DNA of 64,000 nucleotides from CALLVF01 sp964632205 (GCA_964632205.1 CAZWBE010000002.1:40952-104951), one strand, 5' to 3'. Shown: positions 8,305 through 17,356, counted from the stretch's first letter. Numbers and translations: made by a program. The notes: generated by a model not told the origin, from the letters alone.

Positions 8305-8706
8305 TTAAATGATGTTAGTTAATTTATCTGCCTCTTTATTTTTCTCTCTGGGAATTTGTTGATAGATGAATGGAAGATTGATTTCTTGTTCTAAGATTTT
8401 TATTTTCAAAATGTACTCCTTTATTTTTCCGCTTTTTACTTTATAAAAGCCATTGATTTGATTAACCAAAAGTTGCGAGTCACTGAAAAGAATAATTTTA
8501 TCAATGGGGTATTGATTTTTTATTTTTTTTATTTTTTCTAAAGCACATATTACTGCTTGATATTCAGCTTCATTATTAGTGGCAATACCGATCGATTGTT
8601 GATGATGAAAGATTTTTTTATTATCTAAATAAAAAATCACTCCAATAGTGGCTGGCCCCGGATTATTTTTTGCTCCCCCATCAGTATATACTTTGAGAAC
8701 ATTCAT
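8305..8706 (-). CDS. rnhA: Ribonuclease H-like protein (RNase HI family)
   Basis: This 133-residue protein contains the four carboxylates of RNase HI: D9 (YTDGG), E48 (NNEAEY), D76 (FSDSQLL) and D127 (EADKL). It would cut the RNA strand of RNA-DNA hybrids, for example Okazaki primers and R-loops. The short loop region, without the basic handle helix of E. coli RNase HI, matches the compact form found in many bacteria and archaea. The gene overlaps the end of the WecA-like gene by 4 bases and is the last member of a three-gene minus-strand operon. Confidence 0.88.
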   Translation of the reverse strand: MNVLKVYTDGGAKNNPGPATIGVIFYLDNKKIFHHQQSIGIATNNEAEYQAVICALEKIKKIKNQYPIDKIILFSDSQLLVNQINGFYKVKSGKIKEYILKIKILEQEINLPFIYQQIPREKNKEADKLTNII

Positions 8707-9761
8707 TTTTTTATTTTTTTAACTTTTTCAATTAATAAAATAAAGACTAAAAGAATAATTATTAAAGAGCAAAATACGACTAATTTTTCCATTCCTTTTA
8801 AAAATAAAGCCGCCACGCCTAAAATAAAAGAAACAAGCCAATAAAAAATAGCAATCCGTCTTCTTCCCCAACCGATTTCTAAAAGGCGATGATGGAAATG
8901 ACCCCAATCGGCTCGAAAGGGTGATTTTTTGTTTTTGAGTCGGCGGATAATTGTGTAAACGGCATCAATCATTGGAACTGATAAGATTAACATAGCTGTT
9001 CCTAGTTTTCCAAAAGATAGGATAGAAAGAATGCCGAGGAGAAAACCGGCTAAAGCGCCACCGCCATAACCAGGCATAATTTTTTGTGGGTAGAAATTCC
9101 ATGGTAAAAAACCAAGATAAGCTCCGGCGACAATGAAAGAGAAAAGAGTTGTTGTTTGAATTGAAATATCATGGGCGCTAAATCTTTGAGAAAGAAGGCC
9201 TAAAAAGGCTGCCGTAATAGCCACAAATCCCGGTAATTGCCCATCTACTCCTTTGCTCCAATTAACCATATTTGTTGTCCAAGCAAGCCAAAGGATAGCG
9301 GCAATATCAGCGATAACTAAAATACTCCGAGGACCAAAAAGATTAAAATTAATTTTCCAAGTATCAAGGTAAATAACACCATCAAAGGGATTGGAAATAT
9401 AAGGAATACCCAAGCCAAAACCAATGACTAAAGCGGAGATTAATAAATTGGCAAAAAATCTAAATTGAGGGGAAAGATCAACATAATCATCCCAAAGACC
9501 AAGACAAACCATTAAAAAAGAAGCAAGTAAAATTCCCACCAAGATTTTGTCAGGAGATAAAAAAATCAAAGAAGTAAGAAGGATCCCCAAATAAATTGGC
9601 AAGCCTCCTCCTCGGGGGATAATACCAGTGTGAGTATGAGCCGGGTGATATCTTTTTTTAGGATTGGTAACAAGATGAATTTTTTTTGCCAAAATGATGG
9701 TGGGGATAGTCAAGATAAAGACAAAAAAAGCTGATATTAATGAGATAAAAATTAATTTCAT
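8703..9761 (-). CDS. Polyprenyl-phosphate sugar-1-phosphate transferase (WecA/TagO/MraY family)
   Basis: This 352-residue polytopic membrane protein has about ten hydrophobic segments. Landmarks are the PRGGGLPIYLG loop near 48-58, the catalytic DDY motif (GLWDDYVDLSP) near 87-97, NMVNWSKGVDG near residue 165, PGYGGG, and the terminal HFHHRL motif. It transfers a sugar-1-phosphate from a UDP-sugar to undecaprenyl phosphate, priming glycan synthesis. The HFHHRL motif fits GlcNAc-1-P transferases of the WecA/TagO type better than MraY. The preceding small membrane gene and the following RNase H gene both overlap it by 4 bases. Confidence 0.85.
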   Translation of the reverse strand: MKLIFISLISAFFVFILTIPTIILAKKIHLVTNPKKRYHPAHTHTGIIPRGGGLPIYLGILLTSLIFLSPDKILVGILLASFLMVCLGLWDDYVDLSPQFRFFANLLISALVIGFGLGIPYISNPFDGVIYLDTWKINFNLFGPRSILVIADIAAILWLAWTTNMVNWSKGVDGQLPGFVAITAAFLGLLSQRFSAHDISIQTTTLFSFIVAGAYLGFLPWNFYPQKIMPGYGGGALAGFLLGILSILSFGKLGTAMLILSVPMIDAVYTIIRRLKNKKSPFRADWGHFHHRLLEIGWGRRRIAIFYWLVSFILGVAALFLKGMEKLVVFCSLIIILLVFILLIEKVKKIKK

Positions 9762-10063
9762 GTAATTAGGAAAATGATTTTAATAAAAATTAAAGTAAGG
9801 GTAATAATTAAAAAAAGATTTAAATAGTTAATAATTCTTATTACTAATTGGTTATCGGAAAAAAATTTTTTTTGGATATATCTGTTAAAAAAGAAAAAAA
9901 AATTAATCATAAAGGGAAGAAATAAAATCATCCACCAATCAGCCAATTGTTCTTCGCCCCAGCTTCTTGAATAAAAAAGAGGAATTTGCGGAGGCAGACG
10001 ATTTAATTTTAAAAGAAATACAATTAATATCAAAATGTTGCTCACCAGAAGTAGGTAAGTCAT
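9758..10063 (-). CDS. Small integral membrane protein, function unknown
   Basis: This 101-residue protein has three predicted membrane segments (about 3-18, 42-60 and 79-100). A conserved-looking loop, LPPQIPLFYSRSWGEEQL, lies near residues 23-40 and recalls the loop of DUF1648-type membrane proteins. It is the first gene of an overlapping operon with the WecA-like transferase and RNase H. A -10 box (TATAAT on the minus strand) lies exactly 7 bases before the ATG. A role in envelope glycan assembly is only suggested by position. Confidence 0.7.
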   Translation of the reverse strand: MTYLLLVSNILILIVFLLKLNRLPPQIPLFYSRSWGEEQLADWWMILFLPFMINFFFFFNRYIQKKFFSDNQLVIRIINYLNLFLIITLTLIFIKIIFLIT

Positions 10064-10070
10064 AACTTAT

Positions 10071-10076
10071 ATTATA
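10071..10076 (-). promoter_or_regulatory. -10 box of small membrane protein/wecA-like/rnhA operon
   Basis: TATAAT on the minus strand, 7 bases upstream of the ATG at 10063, predicts a leaderless message. I see no clear -35. Confidence 0.55.
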
Positions 10077-10243
10077 ATCTTTTTGTAAAAGAGAAAAAAA
10101 TAATTATTATTATTGAGGGTTTTATCTATTACTGGTGGCTTTGAGGCGTATTGATAAGGGGAGTATTTATGAATTAGATGGTTTTTTTGGATAAATATTT
10201 TGGTAAAATAATTAAAAATCAATTCTAAATATTAAACTGATAT

Positions 10244-10249
10244 TATAAT
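10244..10249 (+). promoter_or_regulatory. -10 box of tRNA-Gln
   Basis: TATAAT lies 23 bases ahead of the mature tRNA 5' end, consistent with a short precursor leader. The -35 is weak. Confidence 0.5.
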
Positions 10250-10272
10250 CGATTTCTATCATTTTGCTGATT

Positions 10273-10346
10273 TCCGGAGTCGTCTAATGGTAGGACAACG
10301 GGCTCTGAACCCGTTTATCTTCGTTCGAGTCGAAGCTCCGGAACCA
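10273..10346 (+). tRNA. tRNA-Gln (anticodon CUG)
   Basis: I folded this by eye. The acceptor stem TCCGGAG (10273-10279) pairs with CTCCGGA (10336-10342). The D arm is GTC/GAC. The anticodon stem is ACGGG/CCCGT with loop CTCTGAA and anticodon CTG at 10305-10307. The T stem CTTCG/CGAAG has a TTCGAGT loop. The discriminator is A and the CCA tail is encoded (10344-10346). It reads CAG codons. No other tRNA was found in the window. Confidence 0.95.
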
Positions 10347-10383
10347 AATAAAAGAATAAAGAATTGTATTTAAACGGCAATAA

Positions 10384-11718
10384 TTATAAGGATGATTGGA
10401 TATCATAATGGGTTTCAGAAGTTAAAATAAAAGCCTTCTTAGGGTAAATTGGGAGTCTATTAATGATTTTTTCTTTTGGAATAAGAACTTTTCCTACATA
10501 ATTGGGAATTTCCTCATAAGTTTTGCCATAAATATATACTTTATTTTCATTGAAATAATATTGAGCCACATGAAAATCTAATTCATTAGTAACATATAAA
10601 ACATCTTCTTTTTTGGCTAATGTTTTAATTTCTTTTATTATGCTTCTTACGTCATTTTTTTTTCTTTCTTTTATTTGAACTTGGTGATAATTTATTGTGA
10701 ATAAAAAAATAATAATCAGGGTGATGATGCGAGGTACAATTTGTATTCTTTCCAGAATAAAAACAATAAGGAGTAAAAAACCGACTGTAGAAAAAATTAA
10801 ATAGCGTGGTAAAAAAATTGGTTTAAAGAAAGAAATAATACCCACTATTAGTGGCATGGCCGTTCCCCAGATTAACAGAGAATAAAAAAGTCTTTTAGAA
10901 AGGGATCTTTCGCCATGAATTTTTGAAAAGCTGACGCCGATGAGGAGCATAAAAAATAGGGATAATTTTAAAACTGACTGATTATAGAATTTAAAATCAA
11001 ATTCATAGCCGGTATAGATAATTCCTAAGAGGGAAATAAAAGCGTGGAAGCTAATTTTCTTTATCCAAAATGAATGAAAGAAATCATTTTTCTGAATTAA
11101 GAGAAAGATTAACCAAGGAACAAAAAATAAAAAAATAATTAAGTAATTAATAACCATCAATGAGAAAATGTTTTTCTTTTTATTAAAAAGCAATAAAAAT
11201 ATAATTTGATTTATAATAACCAATATCATAAAATAATGGGTGTAAAGACCAAGGAGAGAGGAAATAAGATGGATTAAGGGATTATTTTTATATTTACCAA
11301 TCAGAATCTGATAAAAAGCATAAAAAGAAAGAACAGCAAAGAAAGCAAACATAGTATACATTCGGGCTTCAAAAGCATAATAAAGAAGAAGGGGATTTAA
11401 AATGACCAAAATTAAATAGATAACAATAAAGAAAGATGACTTAATTTTTAAGATTTTAATTAAAAATAAAAAAAATACATATACGGTTGCCCAGAAGAAT
11501 ATTAGAGATAAACTTCGTAAGACAATTTCTGAGCTGCCAAAAATTTTCATCCAAAAGTGAAGGATGATATAGTAAAGAGGTGGGTTAAAATCTTGGGCAG
11601 TTAATGATAGGATTTCAAAGATATTTCTTTTAGCTAAAAGATAAGAGAATGCTTCGTCACGCCAGAAGGATTGGATAAAAAAGGTTAAAAAAGTGTTTTC
11701 AAAAAGATAATTTAACAT
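10384..11718 (-). CDS. Polytopic membrane glycosyltransferase, GT39/ArnT-like
   Basis: This 444-residue protein has roughly ten or eleven hydrophobic segments. An early extracytoplasmic loop carries FWRDEAFSYLLA (about residues 18-29) and FNPPLYYIILHFW (near 44-56). An acidic residue pair in the first loop and NPPLYY are typical of polyprenyl-phosphate-sugar-dependent GT-C enzymes of the PMT/ArnT superfamily. These transfer a sugar from a lipid carrier to protein or glycan outside the membrane. The C-terminal soluble part, from about 360, contains VLYVTNELDFHVAQYYF. It may use the lipid-linked sugar made by a DPM1-like enzyme. Acceptor unknown. Confidence 0.75.
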   Translation of the reverse strand: MLNYLFENTFLTFFIQSFWRDEAFSYLLAKRNIFEILSLTAQDFNPPLYYIILHFWMKIFGSSEIVLRSLSLIFFWATVYVFFLFLIKILKIKSSFFIVIYLILVILNPLLLYYAFEARMYTMFAFFAVLSFYAFYQILIGKYKNNPLIHLISSLLGLYTHYFMILVIINQIIFLLLFNKKKNIFSLMVINYLIIFLFFVPWLIFLLIQKNDFFHSFWIKKISFHAFISLLGIIYTGYEFDFKFYNQSVLKLSLFFMLLIGVSFSKIHGERSLSKRLFYSLLIWGTAMPLIVGIISFFKPIFLPRYLIFSTVGFLLLIVFILERIQIVPRIITLIIIFLFTINYHQVQIKERKKNDVRSIIKEIKTLAKKEDVLYVTNELDFHVAQYYFNENKVYIYGKTYEEIPNYVGKVLIPKEKIINRLPIYPKKAFILTSETHYDIQSSL

Positions 11719-11773
11719 TGTTGATTAATTAAAACAGAATCTCCTAATTTGATCAAAATATATGAAGAACTTC

Positions 11774-13252
11774 TCAAACTTTCTCAGTTACTTTATATTC
11801 TATTCTCTTTCCCAATAAAATTCTAGTATGAGCATCAAGTGCTGGCAGAGCAGAAAAGAAAAATGAGACGATTGGTAATAAATACCATTGAATGATAAGA
11901 AAGGGAAGAAACTGTAATTTTGTTTTTTGATTAAGCTTTTGACGAAGTTTAATATCAAGATAAATGTAAAAAATTAACATTATTGAAGCAAAAGTAAGAA
12001 TTAGGGCAGAAATTTTAGGAAGAAGAAAACCTAACACTGTTCGTTTAAACACCGGATTAATAAGAGGTGGAATCGAGGCAGAAAGAGTTAGAATGAAAAA
12101 AGAAGTTGGCCATAAAAGATGATGTTCGGCGAGAAAGAAAATCTTTTTTAATTTTATAAAGGAAGGAATATGGGGGGTGATAAAAAATTTTTTAAGAGAA
12201 TAACCAATATCACTTACTCCCCAAGCCCAACGTCTTTCTTGATCATATCTTCCCAATGATGTCTTTAAAAGGTTCCCTGAATATACTGCGTCTCCATTGA
12301 CGATAGTGTAAAGAGGGATAGTGGCCACTTTTTCGCCAAATTTAAAAAATGCCTGTAAGTATATATGCCAATCTTCCGGAATAATATCCACCTCCCAAAA
12401 ATTAACTTGTTTCAAAAGCCAGAGATTGGTAGAATAGGTTGATATTTGGATTAAATTTTCTTTATAGGTTAGAAAAGCAAGTCGGAGAATAGAGGAAAGA
12501 GTTGCTTGTATACGGACAAAAAAGGGGAGTTGCCAGAAATTATTATATAAAAGAACTGGCGCCCAATAAAAATGGTACCATCTTTCTTTATCCCGGATAA
12601 ATTCATAGGTTAAATAGGAAAAATAATTAATTGGTAAATTACTATCAGCGTCACATATAGTAATAAGAGTCATTTTACTATCTAAGCCATTTTTTGCCAC
12701 GTATCTATCAACAATTTTAGCGGCGTAAGTTTGATTACTCGCTTTTCCAGGTACTTCTTTAGAAGTTAATTGATGGTAGGTAATTAGAATATCTTTAAAA
12801 AATTTTTTATATTTCTTTTTCAAAATTTTTGCTTTGTCAATCGATTCTCTCTCTCGTTCTTCAAAGGCAAGGACTAAATAAATTTTTTTATATGGATAAT
12901 CATTTTTTATGATACTTTTGATAGTTGATTCCAGTTTTGATAATGGTTCTTTATAATTCGGAATGATAATAAAGTGATTAATTTGGCGACTTTTTTTGAT
13001 GCGAGCAAGCTTATTTTTATAATTAATTTTTCCATAAAAAAGGATTTTTCTATAAGAAAAAGCAGCTTGAATGGCTGTCTTGACTGATCGATAGAAAAAA
13101 TATAGATCAAAAGCAATGATAAAATAGGCAACCACGGCTGGATGAAATGGGGAGAGCCAAAGAGGTAAAGTTATTAAAAGCCAGGAAAGAATCGGAATCG
13201 AGGAATAAAGTATTTGGTTAAAAAACTTTAACTTGATCAAATACTGATGCAT
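11774..13252 (-). CDS. Membrane-bound processive-type GT2 glycosyltransferase (cellulose-synthase-like fold)
   Basis: This 492-residue protein has two N-terminal membrane segments (about 18-58), a cytoplasmic GT-A domain and three or four C-terminal membrane segments. The GT2 carboxylates are visible: an IPNYKEP start near residue 98, DADSN (the DxD) near 201-205, IPEDW near 293-297, and the (Q/R)ERRW motif (DQERRWAWG) near residue 339. This layout matches bacterial cellulose/hyaluronan-synthase-like enzymes, but there is no BcsB or PilZ partner nearby. A -10 box lies 7 bases before the start, so the mRNA is probably leaderless. Confidence 0.75.
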   Translation of the reverse strand: MHQYLIKLKFFNQILYSSIPILSWLLITLPLWLSPFHPAVVAYFIIAFDLYFFYRSVKTAIQAAFSYRKILFYGKINYKNKLARIKKSRQINHFIIIPNYKEPLSKLESTIKSIIKNDYPYKKIYLVLAFEERERESIDKAKILKKKYKKFFKDILITYHQLTSKEVPGKASNQTYAAKIVDRYVAKNGLDSKMTLITICDADSNLPINYFSYLTYEFIRDKERWYHFYWAPVLLYNNFWQLPFFVRIQATLSSILRLAFLTYKENLIQISTYSTNLWLLKQVNFWEVDIIPEDWHIYLQAFFKFGEKVATIPLYTIVNGDAVYSGNLLKTSLGRYDQERRWAWGVSDIGYSLKKFFITPHIPSFIKLKKIFFLAEHHLLWPTSFFILTLSASIPPLINPVFKRTVLGFLLPKISALILTFASIMLIFYIYLDIKLRQKLNQKTKLQFLPFLIIQWYLLPIVSFFFSALPALDAHTRILLGKRIEYKVTEKV

Positions 13253-13259
13253 GTTTGAT

Positions 13260-13265
13260 ATTATA
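13260..13265 (-). promoter_or_regulatory. -10 box of the membrane GT2 gene
   Basis: TATAAT on the minus strand, separated by exactly 7 bases from the ATG at 13252. This is the same spacing as at several other genes in the window. Confidence 0.55.
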
Positions 13266-13453
13266 CCTTAATAAAAGGAAGCTATAAAGCGTTATTTCCA
13301 ATAGAAAAAAGATTAAGAGTTAGATTGATATCACGAAAGGTAATAATTTTATCAATAAAAATCATTATTAAGAACGATAATGATCGAATTTTTACGAAAA
13401 TTTACAAGTAGTGTCAATACTTTTAAAAAGTTAAAATTAATCCTCTTTATATC

Positions 13454-16402
13454 CTATTGCCAGGCTTCACAGATTATTTTAAAAGGACAAAAGTCACACC
13501 AAGGACCTACATTTGGTAAAAATTTATTTTGATGAATCTCAGAAACAATTTCCTTGACCTTTGTTTTAACCTTTTCTATTTCTGTAAAGGTTTTTTTTAA
13601 GGAAATCTTTTTTGAGTCGGTTAAATAATAAAAGCTTAAAATTATTTTGTCTAGTTTTTTATTATATAAAGTTTTACTGTTGGCTGCTAAAGCATAAATT
13701 GACATTTGGAGATTCTTTTTAAGTTCATTTTCATCTGGTAATTTTCCGGTTTTATAATCAATGATTTCAATCTCTCCTTTTTCTTTAGCATCAATTCTGT
13801 CAATTTTGCCCCTAATAAAAATTTCATTATCGATTTTAATTTTAAAAATTCTCTCAAGATCGATGATTTTTAGGTCAGGATGATGAAATTTTTTAAAAAA
13901 ATTTATTAACATTATTTCGCCTTCTTTTTTCATCCGTCTTTCATGAGCGGCAGAAGTGTAGCCTACCGGAATCCATTGTTTTCTATATATTTCTAGTAGC
14001 TTTTTTTTGTCAATCCTTTTCTTATGTATAAATTCCTTATAAAATTTATAAAGGGTTTTGTGAATAGTTTCGCCAAAAGAAACAGCAGCAGAGGGAAGAG
14101 TGGGTATCTTTAAAATAAATTGATATTTATATTGAAGCGGACAACGTTGGTATGTTTCCAATTGAGTATAGGAGAAATTAATTAGCTCGTTTTTTTTGAT
14201 AAGGATTTTTGGTTTATCTTTTTTAAAATTCAGTATCGAAACTGGTGTTTTTTTTTCTTGTTTAAGGCGAAGATTTCTTTTTACAAAATTTTCTCCTAAT
14301 ACCTCAATAACAAAAGAAGAAATTTTTTGTTCCCGTTTCCCCTCGCCATAAAAACGAGAAGCAGTTAAATATACTTTATTCATCGCCCGGGTTAAGCCGA
14401 CATAAAAAAGTCTTCTTTCTTCTTGTTGATGATAATCACCAACCGGCAAAATTTCTTTTATTAATTCATCAGGAATTGGGATAGCTTCTTTTCGTTGATA
14501 AGTAGGAAATCTCCCGGCGGTAAGATTAACTAAAAAAACCACCGGAAACTCCAATCCTTTAGCTGAATGAACTGTAAGGAGATTAACTGCATTGTAAGTC
14601 TCAATATCAGTTTGAGCAACAAGAGGAGATTCACCTAACTCAATACTCATTTCTAGATAATCAACTACCGCAAAAACAGAAGCATCCTCATGTTCTGTCT
14701 CAAAAGTCTTTAATTTTTGGAAGAATTTTGAAATATTTAGGGCAATTTTTTCATCTTTTGCTGTTTTATAACTGACTAATTTGTTAAGGTATTTACTATC
14801 CTCTAAAAAATAATAAAGAATTTGACCCGCTGCCTCTTTTTTTACTAATCTCAAATGACGTCTAATCATCAAATATATTTCCCGTAACTTTTCTCGCGTT
14901 TCTTTTTTTAAAAAAGGCAAATACATCTTATAAATTTCAAATTCACCTTGATAAAATTCTTTATAAAAGAAAGAAAGATAAACTTCTATTGTTTGAAAAA
15001 GAGAAAGATTAATTTTTCGGGAAGTTGAAAGAAGTAGGATCAAATCGAGACTGTCAATACTGAAAATATCCATCGATAAGACTCTAAAAAGAGAGACAGA
15101 ATCTTCGGGGTTATAAAGAACTTTAAGATAGGCGATTAGATCTTTAACTTCACTTTGTTTAAAAAGCATGCCAGGGCCTAAAAATTGATAGGGAATACCT
15201 TTTCTTATAAGCTGATGAATAAAAGGTTCAATATGATTATTAGCTCGAGCTAATATCGCAAAATCTGAAAATTTAAAAAATTTTTTCAACCTAATAATTT
15301 GCTTACAAACGAATTCTGCTTCTTCTTCAACTGTTTGGGCTAGATAAAACTTGATTGCTCCCTTTACATCTTTTTTTTGAGCAATTAGATTTTTAGATAT
15401 TCCCAGTTTGGCTTCAAGAGTGTCCGGATCATTATGTCTGATTAATTTATAAGCGGCATTAAGTATAGTTTGTGGTGACCGATAATTTTTACGCAGAGTA
15501 ATTTGTTTAGCCTTTGGGTAATCGGACATAAAAGTAAGGATATTTGATACCGAGGCACCGCGAAATTTATAAATACTTTGGGAATCATCTCCAACTACGG
15601 TTAATTTGGGGTTGTTTTTGTACGGACAGAGAAGCTTAATCAATTGATATTGAACAATATTGGTATCTTGAAATTCATCAATTAAAACATATCTAAACTG
15701 GTGCTGATACTTTTTGAGAATATTTGGGCGTTGACGAAAAAGTTTTACCAGATAAAAAACTAGGTCGGCAAAATCAAATACTCCATTCTTGATTTTTAAT
15801 GTTTGATAGGTTTGATAAGCTTGGGCTAGCTCGAGATATTTTTCTATTTCAATCTTTTCTTCCGTCTTTCTGACTTTTACCCTCTTTTTTTGATTAGTTT
15901 TACTCGGTGAATTTTGGCTTTTAGCCCATTGAAGATAATCATCGGGTGATATATCCTCGTCTCTTAATCGAGAAAAGTGTTGGAGTAATGCCTCTAAAAA
16001 TTTGTGGGGATTGCCTAGTGGTTGAAAGTAGCGAAGGTTAAATAAAAATAAATTTTTCTTTAAAAAAATAATAGTTTCAGCTTGATTCATTAATTTAAAT
16101 GCCGGAGTAATACCAATAGCGGGCGCTTCCTCTTTTAAAATCTGGTCGGCAAAGGAATGAAAGGTGGTAATCCACATTTGAAAATAACCGTAGGGTAAAG
16201 CCTGATCTATTCGTTCTTGCATTTCGTTGGCAGCCTTATCAGTGAAAGTCAAAGCTAAAATTTCCTCAGGTTTTGCCAACTTTTGGCTGATAAGATATTT
16301 TACTTTTTCAACAATGACACTTGTTTTTCCTGTACCGGCGCCGGCAATGATAAGAAGGGGTCCTTGATTATACTCAACCGCTTGTTTTTGCTCTTGATTC
16401 AT
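13454..16402 (-). CDS. UvrD/AddA-type helicase fused to a C-terminal Fe-S PD-(D/E)XK nuclease
   Basis: From the ATG at 16402 the protein is 982 residues. The superfamily 1A helicase part shows Walker A AGAGTGKT (about 20-27), LTFTDKAANEMQ, LIDEFQDTN (Walker B), VGDDSQSIYKFRGA, RKNYRSP, TVHSAKGLEFPVV and EERRLFYVGLTRA. The last 260 residues form a RecB-like nuclease: QLETYQRCPLQYKY, GKIDRID, IDYKTGK, and a C-terminal WCDFCPFKIICEAW cluster. One plus three cysteines match the AddB/Cas4 Fe-S pattern. This single chain could act in double-strand-break end resection. An upstream in-frame TTG at 16408 is rejected because an extended -10 (TGATAAAAT) ends 6 bases before the ATG. Confidence 0.88.
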   Translation of the reverse strand: MNQEQKQAVEYNQGPLLIIAGAGTGKTSVIVEKVKYLISQKLAKPEEILALTFTDKAANEMQERIDQALPYGYFQMWITTFHSFADQILKEEAPAIGITPAFKLMNQAETIIFLKKNLFLFNLRYFQPLGNPHKFLEALLQHFSRLRDEDISPDDYLQWAKSQNSPSKTNQKKRVKVRKTEEKIEIEKYLELAQAYQTYQTLKIKNGVFDFADLVFYLVKLFRQRPNILKKYQHQFRYVLIDEFQDTNIVQYQLIKLLCPYKNNPKLTVVGDDSQSIYKFRGASVSNILTFMSDYPKAKQITLRKNYRSPQTILNAAYKLIRHNDPDTLEAKLGISKNLIAQKKDVKGAIKFYLAQTVEEEAEFVCKQIIRLKKFFKFSDFAILARANNHIEPFIHQLIRKGIPYQFLGPGMLFKQSEVKDLIAYLKVLYNPEDSVSLFRVLSMDIFSIDSLDLILLLSTSRKINLSLFQTIEVYLSFFYKEFYQGEFEIYKMYLPFLKKETREKLREIYLMIRRHLRLVKKEAAGQILYYFLEDSKYLNKLVSYKTAKDEKIALNISKFFQKLKTFETEHEDASVFAVVDYLEMSIELGESPLVAQTDIETYNAVNLLTVHSAKGLEFPVVFLVNLTAGRFPTYQRKEAIPIPDELIKEILPVGDYHQQEERRLFYVGLTRAMNKVYLTASRFYGEGKREQKISSFVIEVLGENFVKRNLRLKQEKKTPVSILNFKKDKPKILIKKNELINFSYTQLETYQRCPLQYKYQFILKIPTLPSAAVSFGETIHKTLYKFYKEFIHKKRIDKKKLLEIYRKQWIPVGYTSAAHERRMKKEGEIMLINFFKKFHHPDLKIIDLERIFKIKIDNEIFIRGKIDRIDAKEKGEIEIIDYKTGKLPDENELKKNLQMSIYALAANSKTLYNKKLDKIILSFYYLTDSKKISLKKTFTEIEKVKTKVKEIVSEIHQNKFLPNVGPWCDFCPFKIICEAWQ

Positions 16403-16408
16403 GTTCAA

Positions 16409-16417
16409 ATTTTATCA
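16409..16417 (-). promoter_or_regulatory. Extended -10 promoter of the helicase-nuclease gene
   Basis: TGATAAAAT on the minus strand ends 6 bases before the ATG at 16402 and overlaps the 3' end of the upstream DUF1189-like gene. It predicts a leaderless transcript and supports the ATG start. Confidence 0.55.
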
Positions 16418-17317
16418 TTTACCGGCGGTGATTTTTTTATGGGCGGGAATGTGGCTGTGGTAAACACCGGCTAAAGTAAAAATAGAAAGAAGGATTAAGA
16501 AGGAAATAGGCAAAAGAACTTCAACAAAAGGAAAAAAGACTACTAGATTTATTGCCGGTTTTAAAGTGATGATAAGATAATCTAATACTAAGGGAAAAGT
16601 GGCAGCATGAAGACCAATTTGAAAAGTTTTTTTAAAATGGACCCTTTTTTTAAAAATTAATCTATAAGTACCAAGAGCAATAAAAGAAGCTAAAATTAGA
16701 TAAAATAAACTTATTAAAAAAGAAAGCAACAAAGTAGTAACAATAACAAAAACACTTAATGATAAATAAAATAAAAGAAAATATCTGGTTAATTTCTTAA
16801 TAGCAATGGCAATTTGTGAAATTTCTTGTTTGCTAATTTTTTTGTCAGAGAAACTCCTTAACGGAATGATAAGATTTTTTTGGCTTTTTTTTAATAAATT
16901 TGAATTTAAAACTAATTCTCTTGAAGTTAATAATAAAATTGAGTTATATGTTTTTATTTTGTGTGATTCAGCGGTTTCATCAAAAACAAACAAAACTCTT
17001 TTTTTATTTTCATAATTCAACCATAAAAAATATGGCCGATTGTAATTTCCAATCGCCGCTCCATTTTTGAATGTAATTACTAAATCATCAGGATAATACT
17101 CCAAGCTATGTCTAAGAGAATTCATTAACGTAAATATTTTTTTTGGATTAAATTGAAGTCCTAATGTTAAGAGAAATATTATATTGAGTAGAATAATCAG
17201 ATAAAAAAAATATTTTAGAGAAAGGATGAATGAGAAGTGTAAAATTTTTTGGTAATAACGAGGAGTAGGAAAAAGACTATTTTGAAAAACTTCAAAAAAG
17301 GTCTTGACTTTTCTCAT
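16415..17317 (-). CDS. DUF1189-like integral membrane protein
   Basis: From the ATG at 17317 the protein is 300 residues. Its N-terminus has a FFEVFQNSLFPTPRYY-type amphipathic segment before the first membrane helix, then a long extracytoplasmic domain of about 120 residues, then four or five C-terminal membrane helices. This layout matches DUF1189 proteins, whose function is unknown. A longer start at 17356 is rejected because it would place the -35 and -10 elements inside the coding region. The promoter is shared in mirror symmetry with tuf. Confidence 0.65.
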   Translation of the reverse strand: MRKVKTFFEVFQNSLFPTPRYYQKILHFSFILSLKYFFYLIILLNIIFLLTLGLQFNPKKIFTLMNSLRHSLEYYPDDLVITFKNGAAIGNYNRPYFLWLNYENKKRVLFVFDETAESHKIKTYNSILLLTSRELVLNSNLLKKSQKNLIIPLRSFSDKKISKQEISQIAIAIKKLTRYFLLFYLSLSVFVIVTTLLLSFLISLFYLILASFIALGTYRLIFKKRVHFKKTFQIGLHAATFPLVLDYLIITLKPAINLVVFFPFVEVLLPISFLILLSIFTLAGVYHSHIPAHKKITAGK

Positions 17318-17332
17318 TTTAGGATTTATGAT
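17304..17332 (+). promoter_or_regulatory. tuf promoter (TTGACT-17-TATGAT)
   Basis: The -35 is TTGACT at 17304-17309, then a 17-base spacer, then -10 TATGAT at 17327-17332. Transcription should start near 17339, giving a leader of about 100 bases before the EF-Tu ATG at 17441. It overlaps the oppositely oriented promoter described separately. Confidence 0.8.
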
Positions 17333-17356
17333 AGTATTGTAGAAATTAAAAGTCAA
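17328..17356 (-). promoter_or_regulatory. Divergent promoter of the DUF1189-like gene (TTGACT-17-TATCAT)
   Basis: Read on the minus strand, the -35 TTGACT (17356-17351) and -10 TATCAT (17333-17328) are separated by 17 bases. The -10 shares five bases with the -10 of the tuf promoter. Initiation near 17321 would leave a leader of only a few bases before the ATG at 17317. Confidence 0.7.

Noticed and set aside
13253..13453. Regulatory RNA in the gap upstream of the membrane GT2 gene
   Set aside because: Only a weak 7-bp AT-rich inverted repeat; no T-run or promoter arrangement to support an RNA.
17318..17356. Longer start for the DUF1189-like protein
   Set aside because: It overlaps the promoter -10 and -35 elements. 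The family-like N-terminus begins at 17317.
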